Below, in pieces: positions 17,131 to 26,153 of a stretch of DNA of 64,000 nucleotides. Made by a program: the position numbers and the translations under genes. The notes beneath the pieces were generated by a model that was given only the letters and a program-made list of their open reading frames with translations, was not told the DNA's origin and made no database searches. This DNA comes from Planotetraspora silvatica (GTDB taxonomy: Bacteria; Actinomycetota; Actinomycetes; Streptosporangiales; Streptosporangiaceae): contig NZ_BOOQ01000035.1 of the NCBI RefSeq assembly GCF_016863315.1, positions 31,147-95,146 on the forward strand, in the 5' to 3' direction. Every line of letters starts with the position of its first letter. Within the stretch, counting starts at the first letter, position 1.

Positions 17131-18034
17131 GGGCGTGGATCTCCTCCGTCGTGGCGACCCGGCCCGTGCCGCCCTGGCCGTGCAGGGAGATCGCCGCGGC
17201 GGCCGTGCCCGCCCGGACCGCCTGCACCAGGTCGGCGCCCCTGGCCAGCCAGCCGGCCAGCGTGCCCGCGAACGCGTCGCCCGCGCCCGTCTGGTCGACG
17301 ACGGACTCGGCGGGGATGGCGGGGACGTGCAGGACCGAGCCGTCCTCCGTACCGAGGAGCACTCCCTCGGCCCCCATCGTCACCGCGGCCGCCCGCGCGC
17401 CGAGGCCGAGGCAGGCGCGGAGCACCTCGTGCGGGTCGTCGGTGCCGAAGAGCGGGCCGCTGTCGCCGGGGCACGAGGGCACCACCAGGGCCGCGTGCGG
17501 CGCCACCGCCTTCAGGACGTCCCGCGCGGCCTCGGGTCCGGTGAGCCTCGACCGGAAGTTGGGGTCGTAGACGACCTTGCCGCGGGCGGTCGCCGCCGCG
17601 TGCCGTACGGCCTGGTCGCACGATGGTGACAGAGCCGCGGTCACGCCGGAGAGCAGCACGACGCCCGCGGTGGAGACGGGGGAGCGGTCGACGTCGCCGG
17701 GACCCATGCGGGAGGCCGCGCTGCCGGCGCGCATGTAGGCGAACGCCCGTCTGCCGGTCGGGTCCGCGCTCAGGGCGTACGCGCCGGTGGAGCCCTCACC
17801 CGTGACGATCCACCGGGTGTCCACGCCGTGCCCCGCGGCGAACCGGACCAGGCGCTCCCCGAACTCGTCGGCGCCCACGCGGGCCACGAGAGCGGCGCTC
17901 GCCCCGGTGGCGGCGGCCGCGACGGACGCGTTCAGCGCGTCACCGGAGAAGGAGAGGCGGAACAGGTCGGCCCGATCGAGGGAGGCCGCCGTCGAGAACT
18001 CCACCAGGGGCTCGCCCAGCACCACGACATTCAT
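17111..18034 (-). CDS. PfkB-family sugar kinase, possible 2-keto-3-deoxygluconate kinase
   Basis: A ribokinase-fold kinase of about 307 residues. The ATP/anion-hole motif DQTGAGDAF contains the catalytic Asp (about residue 253). The N-terminal sugar-binding region reads SGDALNASVA instead of the common GGxxxN. A start at ATG 18034 leaves the inverted repeat 18046-18064 upstream; the alternative ATG at 18046 would overlap it. That repeat matches the uronate sites, which points to phosphorylation of 2-keto-3-deoxygluconate or a similar pectin product. Fructokinase-like activity cannot be excluded. Confidence 0.8.
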   Translation of the reverse strand: MNVVVLGEPLVEFSTAASLDRADLFRLSFSGDALNASVAAAATGASAALVARVGADEFGERLVRFAAGHGVDTRWIVTGEGSTGAYALSADPTGRRAFAYMRAGSAASRMGPGDVDRSPVSTAGVVLLSGVTAALSPSCDQAVRHAAATARGKVVYDPNFRSRLTGPEAARDVLKAVAPHAALVVPSCPGDSGPLFGTDDPHEVLRACLGLGARAAAVTMGAEGVLLGTEDGSVLHVPAIPAESVVDQTGAGDAFAGTLAGWLARGADLVQAVRAGTAAAAISLHGQGGTGRVATTEEIHALIGEAA

Positions 18035-18045
18035 GAGTGCTCCCA

Positions 18046-18064
18046 TGTTCCATGTAGTGAAACA
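18046..18064. promoter_or_regulatory. Candidate operator upstream of the PfkB kinase
   Basis: TGTTCCATGTAGTGAAACA has 7-base arms with one mismatch (TGTTCCA/TGAAACA). It aligns column by column with 3404-3422 (TGTTC, AT, TA, TGAA, CA shared). It sits 12 bases before ATG 18034. Confidence 0.5.
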
Positions 18065-18156
18065 CTGTTACGCCCCTATGCAACAGCCAGTGTAGAGCTA
18101 TCCGCCTTCGGCGAGTCTTCCCGAAATCTCCTGGCCACCCCGGTACCTTCGGCATC

Positions 18157-20670
18157 ATGGCCACCCGTACGTCCGGAAAGGGTCCCGGGAAGCGCCCGAC
18201 AGCGCGCTCCGGGTCTCGCACGACTTCCGCGAAGCGTTCACCGGCCCGGGGCAGGACGTCCTCCCGGCCCGCACAGAAGCGCCCGGTGGCGACAGGCCAG
18301 GATCCCGTCAGCTGGGTCTTCCTGATGATCGGCAAGCTGGTCATCGGCCTGTGGCTGCTGCTCGCGCACGGCATGGGCGCGGCGGCGAGGGCGCTCGGGC
18401 AGGGCGCGCGCGACCTCGACCCGGCGCACCGCCGCGACGGCGTCGGCCTGTCGGTGCTCGCGGGTGCGATCGTGCTGGCGACGATGATCTGGCGCGACAC
18501 CAAGACCGGGATCGCCCTGGTCGTCGACGTGGCGCTGCGCGGGGTCGTGGGGTCGTTCGCCTGGTGCGTGCCCGTCCTGCTCGCGCTGCTCGCGTGGCGG
18601 CTCCTGCGCCACCCGGACCAGAACGCGGAGACCGGCCGGATGGGGATCGGCTGGACGGCGCTGCTCGTCGGCGTTCTCGGTGTCGTGCACGTCGCGCACG
18701 GCACGCCGTACCCCTCGGGCGGCCCCACCGACGGCATGGACAAGGTGTCCGCGGCGGGCGGCATGCTCGGGTTCATCGTGTCGGCTCCGCCGTCGAGCAT
18801 CCTGCCCTCGTTCATCACGATCCCGCTTCTGCTCATGTTGTCCGGGTTCGGCGTGCTGGTGATCACGGCCACTCCGATCCACCGGATCCCGGAACGCTTC
18901 GCCGAGATCAGGCACCTGCTCTTCCAGCGGCCGGACGAGGACGGCGAGCCGAAGCCCGCGACGCCGCCGAGGAAGCGGACCAAGAAGCCGGCGGACGGCA
19001 AGCGTGAGGTCGGCGACAACGTCAAGCCGTACGACACGCCGGTCCTGTCGGAGAAGGACCACTCTCCCGAGATCGTGCCCGGCCTGGTCGACGACGCGGA
19101 GGCGCCGGAGGGCGTCGAGACCGAGCCGGCGAAGTCGCCCTCTCAGCCGCCTCTTCCCACACCCGCCCCGCGCAAGGTCGAGCAGCTCGTGCTCTCTCCG
19201 CAGGCCGGGCCGTACACGCTGCCCGACCCGAAGCTGCTGCGCCCGGGGAGCGCGCCCAAGCCGCAGACCAAGGCCAACACGATCGTGGTGAACGCCCTGA
19301 CGAGCGTGCTGGAGCAGTTCGGCATCGACGCCCAGGTGATCGGGTTCACCCGCGGGCCGACGGTCACCCGCTACGAGATCGAGCTCGGCCCGGCGGTCAA
19401 GGTGGAGAAAGTCACCGCCCTCACCAAGAACATCGCCTACGCCGTCAAGTCGGCCGACGTCCGGATCCTGTCCCCGATCCCCGGCAAGTCGGCGATCGGG
19501 GTGGAGATCCCGAACACGGACAAGGACCTCGTCTCGCTGGGCGACGTGCTGCGTTCCCAGGTGGCGCAGGCCGACCACCATCCCATGATCGTCGGCTTGG
19601 GCAAGGACGTCGAAGGCCGCACGATCGTCGCCAACCTGGCGAAGATGCCGCACATCCTCATCGCGGGCGCCACCGGCGCGGGCAAGTCGACCTGCATCAA
19701 CGGCCTGATCTCCTCGATCCTCATGCGGTCCACGCCCGATGAGGTGCGCATGGTGCTGGTGGACCCCAAGCGGGTCGAGCTCAACACCTACGAGGGCATC
19801 CCCCACCTCATCACGCCGATCATCACGAACCCCAAGAAGGCCGCCGAGGCCCTCGAGTGGGTCGTGGGGGAGATGGACCGCCGGTACGACGACCTCGCGG
19901 CCAGCGGCTTCCGGCACGTCGACGACTTCAACAAGGCCGTCCGGGCGGGCAAGCTGGTGCCGCCGCCCGGAAGTGAGCGCGTCTACCAGCCCTACCCCTA
20001 CCTCCTCGTGATCGTCGACGAGCTCGCCGACCTGATGATGGTCGCTCCGCGTGACGTCGAGGACTCGATCGTCCGCATCACCCAGCTCGCCCGTGCCGCG
20101 GGGATCCACCTGGTCATCGCGACCCAGCGGCCCTCTGTCGACGTGGTGACCGGCCTGATCAAGGCCAATGTGCCGTCGCGTCTCGCGTTCGCCACCTCCT
20201 CCCTCGCCGACTCGCGGGTCATCCTCGACCAGCCCGGCGCCGAGAAGCTGGTCGGGCAGGGCGACGCGCTCTTCCTGCCGATGGGTGCGAGCAAGCCGAT
20301 CCGGCTGCAGAACGCCTTCGTCTCCGAGAAGGAGATCGCGGAGGTCGTCGCGCACTGCAAGACCCAGATGCAGGTCGAGTACCGCGACGACGTGGCCGCG
20401 CCGGCCGCGGCGAAGCGCGAGGTCGACGAGGAGATCGGCGACGATCTCGAGTTGCTGGTGCAGGCCGCCGAGCTGATCGTCTCCACCCAGTTCGGCTCGA
20501 CCTCGATGCTCCAGCGCAAGCTGCGGGTCGGATTCGCCAAGGCGGGCCGCCTGATGGACCTGCTGGAGAGCCGCAACGTCGTGGGGCCCAGCGAGGGTTC
20601 CAAGGCGCGCGAGGTCATGGTCAAACCCGACGACCTGCCCGGTCTGCTGGCCGACCTCCGCGGCCAGTGA
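18157..20670 (+). CDS. ftsK: DNA translocase FtsK/SpoIIIE
   Basis: An 837-residue membrane-anchored motor that pumps chromosomal DNA through closing septa. It has a basic N-terminus, four or so membrane helices (about 50-250), a Pro-rich linker, the alpha/beta motor with Walker A GATGAGKST (504-512), and a C-terminal gamma winged helix that would read KOPS-type sequences. It is the first gene of the conserved ftsK-rodZ-like-rimO-pgsA-cinA-clgR order. ATG 18157 has no strong ribosome-binding site. Confidence 0.95.
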   Translation: MATRTSGKGPGKRPTARSGSRTTSAKRSPARGRTSSRPAQKRPVATGQDPVSWVFLMIGKLVIGLWLLLAHGMGAAARALGQGARDLDPAHRRDGVGLSVLAGAIVLATMIWRDTKTGIALVVDVALRGVVGSFAWCVPVLLALLAWRLLRHPDQNAETGRMGIGWTALLVGVLGVVHVAHGTPYPSGGPTDGMDKVSAAGGMLGFIVSAPPSSILPSFITIPLLLMLSGFGVLVITATPIHRIPERFAEIRHLLFQRPDEDGEPKPATPPRKRTKKPADGKREVGDNVKPYDTPVLSEKDHSPEIVPGLVDDAEAPEGVETEPAKSPSQPPLPTPAPRKVEQLVLSPQAGPYTLPDPKLLRPGSAPKPQTKANTIVVNALTSVLEQFGIDAQVIGFTRGPTVTRYEIELGPAVKVEKVTALTKNIAYAVKSADVRILSPIPGKSAIGVEIPNTDKDLVSLGDVLRSQVAQADHHPMIVGLGKDVEGRTIVANLAKMPHILIAGATGAGKSTCINGLISSILMRSTPDEVRMVLVDPKRVELNTYEGIPHLITPIITNPKKAAEALEWVVGEMDRRYDDLAASGFRHVDDFNKAVRAGKLVPPPGSERVYQPYPYLLVIVDELADLMMVAPRDVEDSIVRITQLARAAGIHLVIATQRPSVDVVTGLIKANVPSRLAFATSSLADSRVILDQPGAEKLVGQGDALFLPMGASKPIRLQNAFVSEKEIAEVVAHCKTQMQVEYRDDVAAPAAAKREVDEEIGDDLELLVQAAELIVSTQFGSTSMLQRKLRVGFAKAGRLMDLLESRNVVGPSEGSKAREVMVKPDDLPGLLADLRGQ

Positions 20671-20674
20671 GAGC

Positions 20675-20692
20675 CCGGCCGAAGAGGGCCGG
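20675..20692 (+). terminator. Short hairpin after ftsK
   Basis: CCGGCC and GGCCGG arms enclose a six-base loop four bases after the ftsK stop. There is no T-tract, so it is only a weak candidate terminator. Confidence 0.35.
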
Positions 20693-20722
20693 TGAATGCT
20701 CTGAGTGGACTCGCCTGTACTC

Positions 20723-20760
20723 TGCGTAGCGATTACTCGCTGAATGTGATTAACTACGCA
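20723..20760. promoter_or_regulatory. Nested inverted repeats before the RodZ-like gene
   Basis: TGCGTAG (20723) and CTACGCA (20754) are perfect 7-bp arms. Inside them AGCGA-TTAC-TCGCT (20728-20741) forms a second hairpin. The block is less GC-rich than its surroundings and lies 42 bases before the next ATG, so it is a plausible promoter/operator. Confidence 0.4.
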
Positions 20761-20802
20761 ATGTAGGACGAGGTGGAAGCTCGGGCGAGGGGGCGTGACC
20801 AA

Positions 20803-21534
20803 ATGAGTGTTGGCGCTGCTCTGTCGGAGGCGAGACAGAACGCCGAACTGACCGTTAGCCAGCTCAGCGATCGCACGAATATCCGAGAAACGATCATTCA
20901 CGGCATCGAACGGGACGACTTCTCCGCGTGCGGCGGCGACTTCTACGCTCGCGGTCACATCAGGGCGATAGCGGGCTATCTGGGAGTGGAACCGGAGTCG
21001 ATCATCCGGGAGTACGACGACGTGCACGCCGACACGCGGCCTCCCGTCCGCGCGGCGACCGTGTTCAACGTCAACAACCTGTTCCCCGGCAAGCACGGGC
21101 GCCGGATACCGAACTGGACGATGGCCGCGGCGGTCGCCCTGGCGATCGTGGTCATCTTCGCGATCGTGCGGCTCCTCGGGGGGTCGGACGCGAAGACGGG
21201 GCAGACGGCGGCGGAGGCGCCCGTGGGCTCGTCGGACGCCAAGGTGCAGCACGCGAAGGCGCCGCACGTCGCCCGTGACGTCGTCGTCGTCAAGGTGTCC
21301 GCCGTAAAGCCGGCCTGGATCAACGTCAGGGACGCCAAGAACCACCGGCTCTTCCAGGGCACCCTGGAACAGGGGAAGACGGCCACATGGACGGCCAAGG
21401 ACAAGGTGAAGGTCGTCATCGGTGACGCGGGTGCGGTCCGGTTCGAGGTCAACGGCAAGGACATCGGAGCCATCGGCAAGGATGGGCAGACCGTGCGCCG
21501 GTCATTCGGGCTCGGCATCCCGAGTGCCCGTTAG
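20803..21534 (+). CDS. RodZ-like helix-turn-helix membrane protein
   Basis: 243 residues: a cytoplasmic Cro/CI-type HTH (about 3-70, [11 protein letters not shown]...), a single membrane helix near residue 110, and an extracytoplasmic beta-rich DUF4115 domain (about 160-243). This is the architecture of RodZ, which links MreB to the cell-wall elongation machinery; here the match is by domain order only. ATG 20803 has a GAGGGGG upstream. It sits between ftsK and rimO as in many actinobacteria. Confidence 0.85.
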   Translation: MSVGAALSEARQNAELTVSQLSDRTNIRETIIHGIERDDFSACGGDFYARGHIRAIAGYLGVEPESIIREYDDVHADTRPPVRAATVFNVNNLFPGKHGRRIPNWTMAAAVALAIVVIFAIVRLLGGSDAKTGQTAAEAPVGSSDAKVQHAKAPHVARDVVVVKVSAVKPAWINVRDAKNHRLFQGTLEQGKTATWTAKDKVKVVIGDAGAVRFEVNGKDIGAIGKDGQTVRRSFGLGIPSAR

Positions 21535-21563
21535 GGGCCTACTCCCGATACCGTAGGTTCATC

Positions 21564-22979
21564 ATGTCTTCTCGCCGAACCGTATCGCTGGTCACATTGG
21601 GTTGCGCACGCAACGAGGTCGACTCTGAGGAGCTCGCGGCCCGGCTCGAGGCTGCCGGCTGGCAGATGCACGACGACGATCCGGACGTCATCGTCGTCAA
21701 CACGTGCGGGTTCATCGACTCGGCGAAGAAGGACTCCATCGACACCCTGCTCGCCGCGTCCGACTCCGGCGCGAAGGTGGTGGCGGCGGGCTGCATGGCC
21801 GAGAGGTACGGCGAGCAACTCGCCGGCGCTCTGCCTGAGGCCGCCGTGATCTCCTTCGACGACTACGCCGACATCGGGGCGCGTCTCGACGACGTGCTCG
21901 AGGGCAGGGCGCTGACACCGCACTCGCCGCGTGACCGGCGGACGTTGCTGCCGATCAGTCCCGTGGACCGCTCCGCCGCGCACGCGCACATCCCCGGGCA
22001 CGGCGCACTCCCGGAGGCCCTTCCTGAGGGTCTTGCGCCCGCCAGCGGGCCGAGGACGCTCAGGAAGCGGCTGACCGGGGGACCGGTCGCCGCGCTGAAG
22101 CTCGCGTCGGGGTGCGACCGCCGGTGCACGTTCTGCGCGATCCCGGCGTTCCGCGGCTCCTACGTGTCCCGCAGGCCTGAGGACCTGCTGGCCGAGGCCG
22201 AGTGGCTGGCCGGCGAGGGAGTGCGGGAGCTCGTGCTCGTCAGCGAGAACTCGACCTCCTACGGCAAGGATCTGGGGGACCTGCGGGCGCTGGAGAAGCT
22301 GCTGCCCCAGCTCGCCGGGACCAAGGGGATCGAGCGCGTCAGGGTCAGCTACCTCCAGCCCGCCGAGCTGCGTCCCGGCCTCCTGGAGATCATCGCCTCG
22401 ACCGAGGGCGTCGCGCCGTACTTCGACCTGTCCTTCCAGCACGCGAGCGGGCCGGTGTTGCGGCGCATGCGGCGGTTCGGCGATCCGCGGCGCTTCCTCG
22501 ACCTGCTGGAGCGCGTCCGCGAACTGGCGCCGGAGGCGGGTGTGCGCTCCAACTTCATCGTCGGCTTCCCCGGGGAGACCCAGGAGCAGTTCGACGAGCT
22601 GACCGCGTTCCTCGAAGAGGCGCGGCTCGACGTGATCGGCGTCTTCGGCTACTCCGACGAGGAGGGCACAGAGGCGTTCTCCTTCGACGACAAGCTCGAC
22701 CAGGACGTGGTCGACGAGCGGGTCGCCGCACTGAGCGAGCTCGCCGAGGAGCTGACCGCTCAGCGGGCCGAGGAGCGCATCGGAACCGAGCTCGAGGTCC
22801 TCATAGAGGAGGACCTGGGAGACGGCGGCTACGAGGGCCGTGCGGCCCACCAGGGGCCCGAGGTGGACGGGTCGGTCACCGTTCAGGGCATCGGCCTGGT
22901 CCCCGGTCAGATCGTCCAGGCGGTCGTCGTCGATTCGGAGGGGGTTGACCTGATCGCCCGCATCAAGGCAGGCGCATGA
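21564..22979 (+). CDS. rimO: Ribosomal protein uS12 methylthiotransferase RimO
   Basis: A 471-residue radical-SAM enzyme that adds a methylthio group to an aspartate of ribosomal protein uS12. The N-terminal UPF0004 cluster cysteines are Cys14, Cys48 and Cys77. The radical-SAM CxxxCxxC is Cys184/188/191 (CDRRCTFC). A C-terminal TRAM domain follows. The actinobacterial Pro/Ala-rich linker between the two cluster domains is present. It overlaps pgsA by four bases. Confidence 0.95.
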   Translation: MSSRRTVSLVTLGCARNEVDSEELAARLEAAGWQMHDDDPDVIVVNTCGFIDSAKKDSIDTLLAASDSGAKVVAAGCMAERYGEQLAGALPEAAVISFDDYADIGARLDDVLEGRALTPHSPRDRRTLLPISPVDRSAAHAHIPGHGALPEALPEGLAPASGPRTLRKRLTGGPVAALKLASGCDRRCTFCAIPAFRGSYVSRRPEDLLAEAEWLAGEGVRELVLVSENSTSYGKDLGDLRALEKLLPQLAGTKGIERVRVSYLQPAELRPGLLEIIASTEGVAPYFDLSFQHASGPVLRRMRRFGDPRRFLDLLERVRELAPEAGVRSNFIVGFPGETQEQFDELTAFLEEARLDVIGVFGYSDEEGTEAFSFDDKLDQDVVDERVAALSELAEELTAQRAEERIGTELEVLIEEDLGDGGYEGRAAHQGPEVDGSVTVQGIGLVPGQIVQAVVVDSEGVDLIARIKAGA

Positions 22980-23635
22980 CGGAGCGAATAGAGCCCCCCT
23001 CCGGCGTTCCGAGCCCGCCGGAAGCCGCGCCGGCGGCTCAGCCCCCCTCCGTCGCGGACGCGTCCGCCGAGCCGCTGATCCGGCGCGTCAGCACGTGGAA
23101 CATCGCCAACGTGCTGACCATCGCCCGGCTGGCGATCGTCCCCGTCTTCACGGTCTTCCTGTTCTTCGAGGGGTCCGGGTGGCGGATCGCCGCCCTGGCC
23201 GTCTTCATCGTCGCCTCCGTCACCGATCAGCTCGACGGCTGGCTCGCCAGGAAGTACGCCCTGATCACCGACTTCGGCAAGATCGCCGACCCGATCGCGG
23301 ACAAGGCGCTGATCGGCGCCGCGCTCGTCAGCCTGTCGATCCTCGGTGAGATCCCCTGGTGGGTGACCATCGTCGTCATCGCCAGAGAGGCCGGCGTCAC
23401 CCTCCTGCGCTTCCTGGTGATCCGCCACGGCGTCATTCCGGCGAGCTACGGCGGCAAGGTCAAGACCGTCCTGCAGATCGTCGCCATCGGCCTGTACATC
23501 CTCCCCGGCGTCCCGGACCTGCTCCGGTGGGCCGTCCTCGGGCTGGCCCTGGCCGTGACCATCGGAACCGGCGCCGACTACGTGTTCCGGGCCGTCCGGC
23601 TCAGGCGGGTGGCCAAGGCGGCGCGGTCCGAATGA
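22976..23635 (+). CDS. pgsA: CDP-diacylglycerol-glycerol-3-phosphate 3-phosphatidyltransferase
   Basis: A 219-residue membrane enzyme that makes phosphatidylglycerolphosphate. The CDP-alcohol phosphotransferase motif is complete: Asp84, Asp87-Gly88, Ala91-Arg92, Gly101, Asp105 and Asp109. A Pro/Ala-rich cytoplasmic N-terminus of about 35 residues precedes the helices. ATG 22976 overlaps the rimO stop and the gene overlaps cinA (ATGA) at its end, so all three are coupled. Confidence 0.93.
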   Translation: MTERIEPPSGVPSPPEAAPAAQPPSVADASAEPLIRRVSTWNIANVLTIARLAIVPVFTVFLFFEGSGWRIAALAVFIVASVTDQLDGWLARKYALITDFGKIADPIADKALIGAALVSLSILGEIPWWVTIVVIAREAGVTLLRFLVIRHGVIPASYGGKVKTVLQIVAIGLYILPGVPDLLRWAVLGLALAVTIGTGADYVFRAVRLRRVAKAARSE

Positions 23636-24108
23636 CGGCCGACGCCGCGCGGATCCTCGCGTCGCTGGTCCGGCGCAACGCCACGATCTCCGTGGCCGAG
23701 TCCCTGACGGGCGGGCTCATCGGCGCGACCCTGACCGGCACGGCGGGGGCGTCGGCCGCGTTCCGCGGGGGCGTGATCGCCTACGCGACCGAACTCAAGG
23801 CCGAGTTACTCGGCGTGCCCGCGGATCTGCTCGAAAGAGAAGGCGCGGTCCACCCGGACGTCGCCGCGGCGATGGCGGCCGGAGTGCGCAAGCTCACAAG
23901 ATCCGACTACGGGCTCGCGGTGACCGGAGTGGCGGGACCCGACCCTCAGGACGGCAGGCCGGTGGGCACGGTCCACATCGCTCTGCGAGGTCCCGGGGAC
24001 CGCGTCTGGCACCGGGATCTGCTCCTTGACGGGGACCGCGAGGCGATACGAACCGGGACATGTCTGGAGGCTTTGGGCCTGCTCGCAGGTGTGCTGGAGG
24101 CAAATTGA
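23632..24108 (+). CDS. pncC: CinA C-terminal domain protein, nicotinamide-nucleotide amidohydrolase
   Basis: A 158-residue stand-alone CinA-C (PncC) domain predicted to deamidate NMN to nicotinate mononucleotide in NAD recycling. Typical motifs [20 protein letters not shown] and AVTGVAGPD are present. The start ATG overlaps the pgsA stop. The N-terminal molybdopterin-binding-like half of full CinA is absent, as is usual in this gene order in actinomycetes. Confidence 0.92.
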   Translation: MTADAARILASLVRRNATISVAESLTGGLIGATLTGTAGASAAFRGGVIAYATELKAELLGVPADLLEREGAVHPDVAAAMAAGVRKLTRSDYGLAVTGVAGPDPQDGRPVGTVHIALRGPGDRVWHRDLLLDGDREAIRTGTCLEALGLLAGVLEAN

Positions 24109-24133
24109 GGGGAACATTCTGGGTGATTACCGC

Positions 24134-24151
24134 GTTACGTCACCAGCGAAC
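24134..24151. promoter_or_regulatory. Possible ClgR-type site upstream of clgR
   Basis: GTTACGTCACCAGCGAAC partly matches the ClgR consensus reported for Corynebacterium (CGC and GCG arms flanked by A/T): the right arm fits fully and the left arm partly. It would imply autoregulation. The rest of 24109-24379 shows no other convincing element. Confidence 0.25.
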
Positions 24152-24379
24152 ATGCTCACCACGGTCTGCCGCGGTGTTGCCCTCTACAGGTACGGTGGAT
24201 GTGTGAGTGAGGTCCGTGAGCCATCGGCGAGGAGCAAGTCAGGCACGCGTCCGGCGAAGGGGCCGAGCGAATCGATGATGACGGCGAGGAGCATGTACGA
24301 AGGGCGTTCGAAGAACGGGCGACATGAGCCCACCGCGCGAGGCGTCGTCAAGGCGCCCCCGCTGGGGAGGGAGCGACAG

Positions 24380-24745
24380 ATGGTCCTGCTGCGTCAGCTG
24401 CTCGGTGACGTGCTGCGGCGGCTGAGGGTGCGGCAGAATCGCACCCTTCGCGAGGTCTCCACTCTCGCGCGCGTCTCGCTCGGGTACCTGTCCGAGGTCG
24501 AGCGCGGCCAGAAGGAAGCCTCGTCGGAGCTGCTCGCCTCGATCTGCGGCGCCCTCGGCGTGCCGCTTTCTCAGGTGTTGCGTGAGGTGTCCGACCAGTT
24601 CGCGCTCGCCGAACTCCAGGCCGCCCCGGTGATGGCCGATGTGCCGGAGCACGAGCGGCTTCCCGTTGCGGAGACCGTGCCGGGTGCCATTTCGGACTCG
24701 GGTTTCGACGGTTTCCCCGAAGTGAAGGACATGGTCGCCGCCTAG
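24380..24745 (+). CDS. clgR: ClgR-type helix-turn-helix regulator
   Basis: A 121-residue XRE-family regulator. It starts [19 protein letters not shown] and contains the very conserved [20 protein letters not shown] recognition region, as in Streptomyces ClgR, which activates clp protease and stress genes. ATG 24380 has GGGAGG upstream. In-frame starts further upstream would add a low-complexity extension. The normal ClgR C-terminus with hydrophobic residues (degradation signal LAA-like) is only loosely matched by MVAA. It converges on nei with a 4-bp overlap. Confidence 0.9.
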   Translation: MVLLRQLLGDVLRRLRVRQNRTLREVSTLARVSLGYLSEVERGQKEASSELLASICGALGVPLSQVLREVSDQFALAELQAAPVMADVPEHERLPVAETVPGAISDSGFDGFPEVKDMVAA

Positions 24746-25527
24746 CCGGGCTGGCACACACGGCACCAGAAGATCAACCGTTCGTATGGCTGTTCCCCCA
24801 TCTCTCCGCTGCTGACCGGGTTTCCGCAGAGGCGGCAGGGTCGGCGGGCCCTGCCGTACACGAAGAGTGAGCGCCCGGGTCGGAGATCCCCCGTCGTGAC
24901 CGGTAGCGGCGCGTCCTTGCTCGCGTCCATGAGCCGGTGCGCGAGCGTCACCAGTGAGTGCAGCTCATCGGGTGGAATCGACTCCACCGTCCGCCACGGC
25001 GACAGACGCGCGGCGAAGAGCGTCTCGGCCCGCCAGATCGTGCCGATCCCCGCCAGGTGGCGTTGGTCCAGGAGCGCCTCCCCGATCGTGCGCCGCGGTT
25101 CCCCGAGCAGGTTCGACGCCGCCACCGCCGCGTCCCAGCCCGGGCCGAGCAGATCCGGCCCCAGATGGCCGATGACACGATCCTCCCGATCCGTGGGAAC
25201 CAGGTCGACCATGCCCAGCCTGACGCCCAGGGCCGTCCATTCCGCGTTGGCCAGGATGAGCCGGACGACGTCGCCTCGTGGCGCGGGACGCCCCGTCGCG
25301 ACCACCCGCCAACTGCCGTCCATCCGCAGATGGGTGTGGACGGTGACCCCGCCCTGGACTCGCGTGAGCAGGTGCTTGCCGTACGAGATGGTCGTGACGA
25401 CGGCGCGACCCCGCAGGTCGGCGGTGGCGTGACGGGGGACCCGGAAGTCCGACCGGGTCAGCACCCGGCCGTCGAGGGCCTCCCTGAGCCGTTTCGCGGT
25501 CCGGTGGACGGCGTCACCTTCGGGCAT
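24742..25527 (-). CDS. nei: Nei-like DNA glycosylase/AP lyase (endonuclease VIII family)
   Basis: 261 residues. Translation from ATG 25527 gives the obligatory N-terminal Pro2-Glu3 (MPEGDAV) that performs Schiff-base chemistry on oxidised pyrimidines. The H2TH domain lies about 130-215, and a C-terminal zinc finger has Cys231, Cys234, Cys255 and Cys258 followed by only three residues. It is a base-excision repair enzyme. In actinomycetes it often neighbours lhr; here lhr is about 22 kb away. Confidence 0.9.
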   Translation of the reverse strand: MPEGDAVHRTAKRLREALDGRVLTRSDFRVPRHATADLRGRAVVTTISYGKHLLTRVQGGVTVHTHLRMDGSWRVVATGRPAPRGDVVRLILANAEWTALGVRLGMVDLVPTDREDRVIGHLGPDLLGPGWDAAVAASNLLGEPRRTIGEALLDQRHLAGIGTIWRAETLFAARLSPWRTVESIPPDELHSLVTLAHRLMDASKDAPLPVTTGDLRPGRSLFVYGRARRPCRLCGNPVSSGEMGEQPYERLIFWCRVCQPG

Positions 25528-25594
25528 GCGGACCGTCTCTCCGGCGCGTCGCCGCGCCACCTGCTCGGAAAGATCTTGGCGTCGCCGCCGGTTC

Positions 25595-26059
25595 TCAGAC
25601 CGGAGTGTGCGAGTTCCACGCCGACGGGTCGGAGGAGAGCTCGGTCACGCGGGCGGGCAGCTCACCCTTGGCGATCTGCTCGAGCGTGACCTCCTCCAGG
25701 ATGGCCCGCTCGCTGGCCCGCAACGCGATCCACACCTGCTGCAGCGCCTGGGCCGCGCCCAGGTAGCCCACGTGCTCGGGCCGCTCACCCCTGACGTTGG
25801 CAAGCGGTCCGTCAACGGCGCGGATCACGTCCGCGAGCGAGATCTGGCTGGCCGGCCGGGCCAGCACGTAGCCGCCCTCAGGGCCGCGCTGGCCGCGGAC
25901 GAGCCCGGCACGGCGCATCTGGAGGAGGATGTTCTCCAAGTATTTAGGGGGCATTTCCTGCCCCTTGGCCAGCTCGCCCACCGTTGTGGGGCCCTCGCCC
26001 GCGGCGGCGAGCTCGGCGGCGGCACGGAGGGCGTAGTCGACACGGGCAGAAAGTCGCAT
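25595..26059 (-). CDS. Rrf2-family transcriptional regulator without cluster cysteines
   Basis: 154 residues with an N-terminal winged helix (MRLSARVDYALRAA...) and a dimerisation helix. Starting at ATG 26059 leaves no cysteine in the protein, so it cannot hold the iron-sulfur cluster of IscR or NsrR. It is closer in design to CymR-type metabolite sensors. It is divergent from the photolyase gene with 94 bases between them and may regulate it. Confidence 0.87.
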   Translation of the reverse strand: MRLSARVDYALRAAAELAAAGEGPTTVGELAKGQEMPPKYLENILLQMRRAGLVRGQRGPEGGYVLARPASQISLADVIRAVDGPLANVRGERPEHVGYLGAAQALQQVWIALRASERAILEEVTLEQIAKGELPARVTELSSDPSAWNSHTPV

Positions 26060-26153
26060 GTAGTCGATTATCCCGCCTGGTTGGCACTGGTTAGACGGCA
26101 ACCTCGCAACTGGCGGCCCCGGAGATCGTCATCGGGCCCGCCTAGCATGAAGT

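Noticed and set aside
18238..21345. Very long open frame antisense to ftsK (about 1035 codons)
   Set aside because: It mirrors the ftsK and RodZ-like genes, is rich in Arg/Asp/Val/Gly with no domain, and arises from GC-biased third positions.
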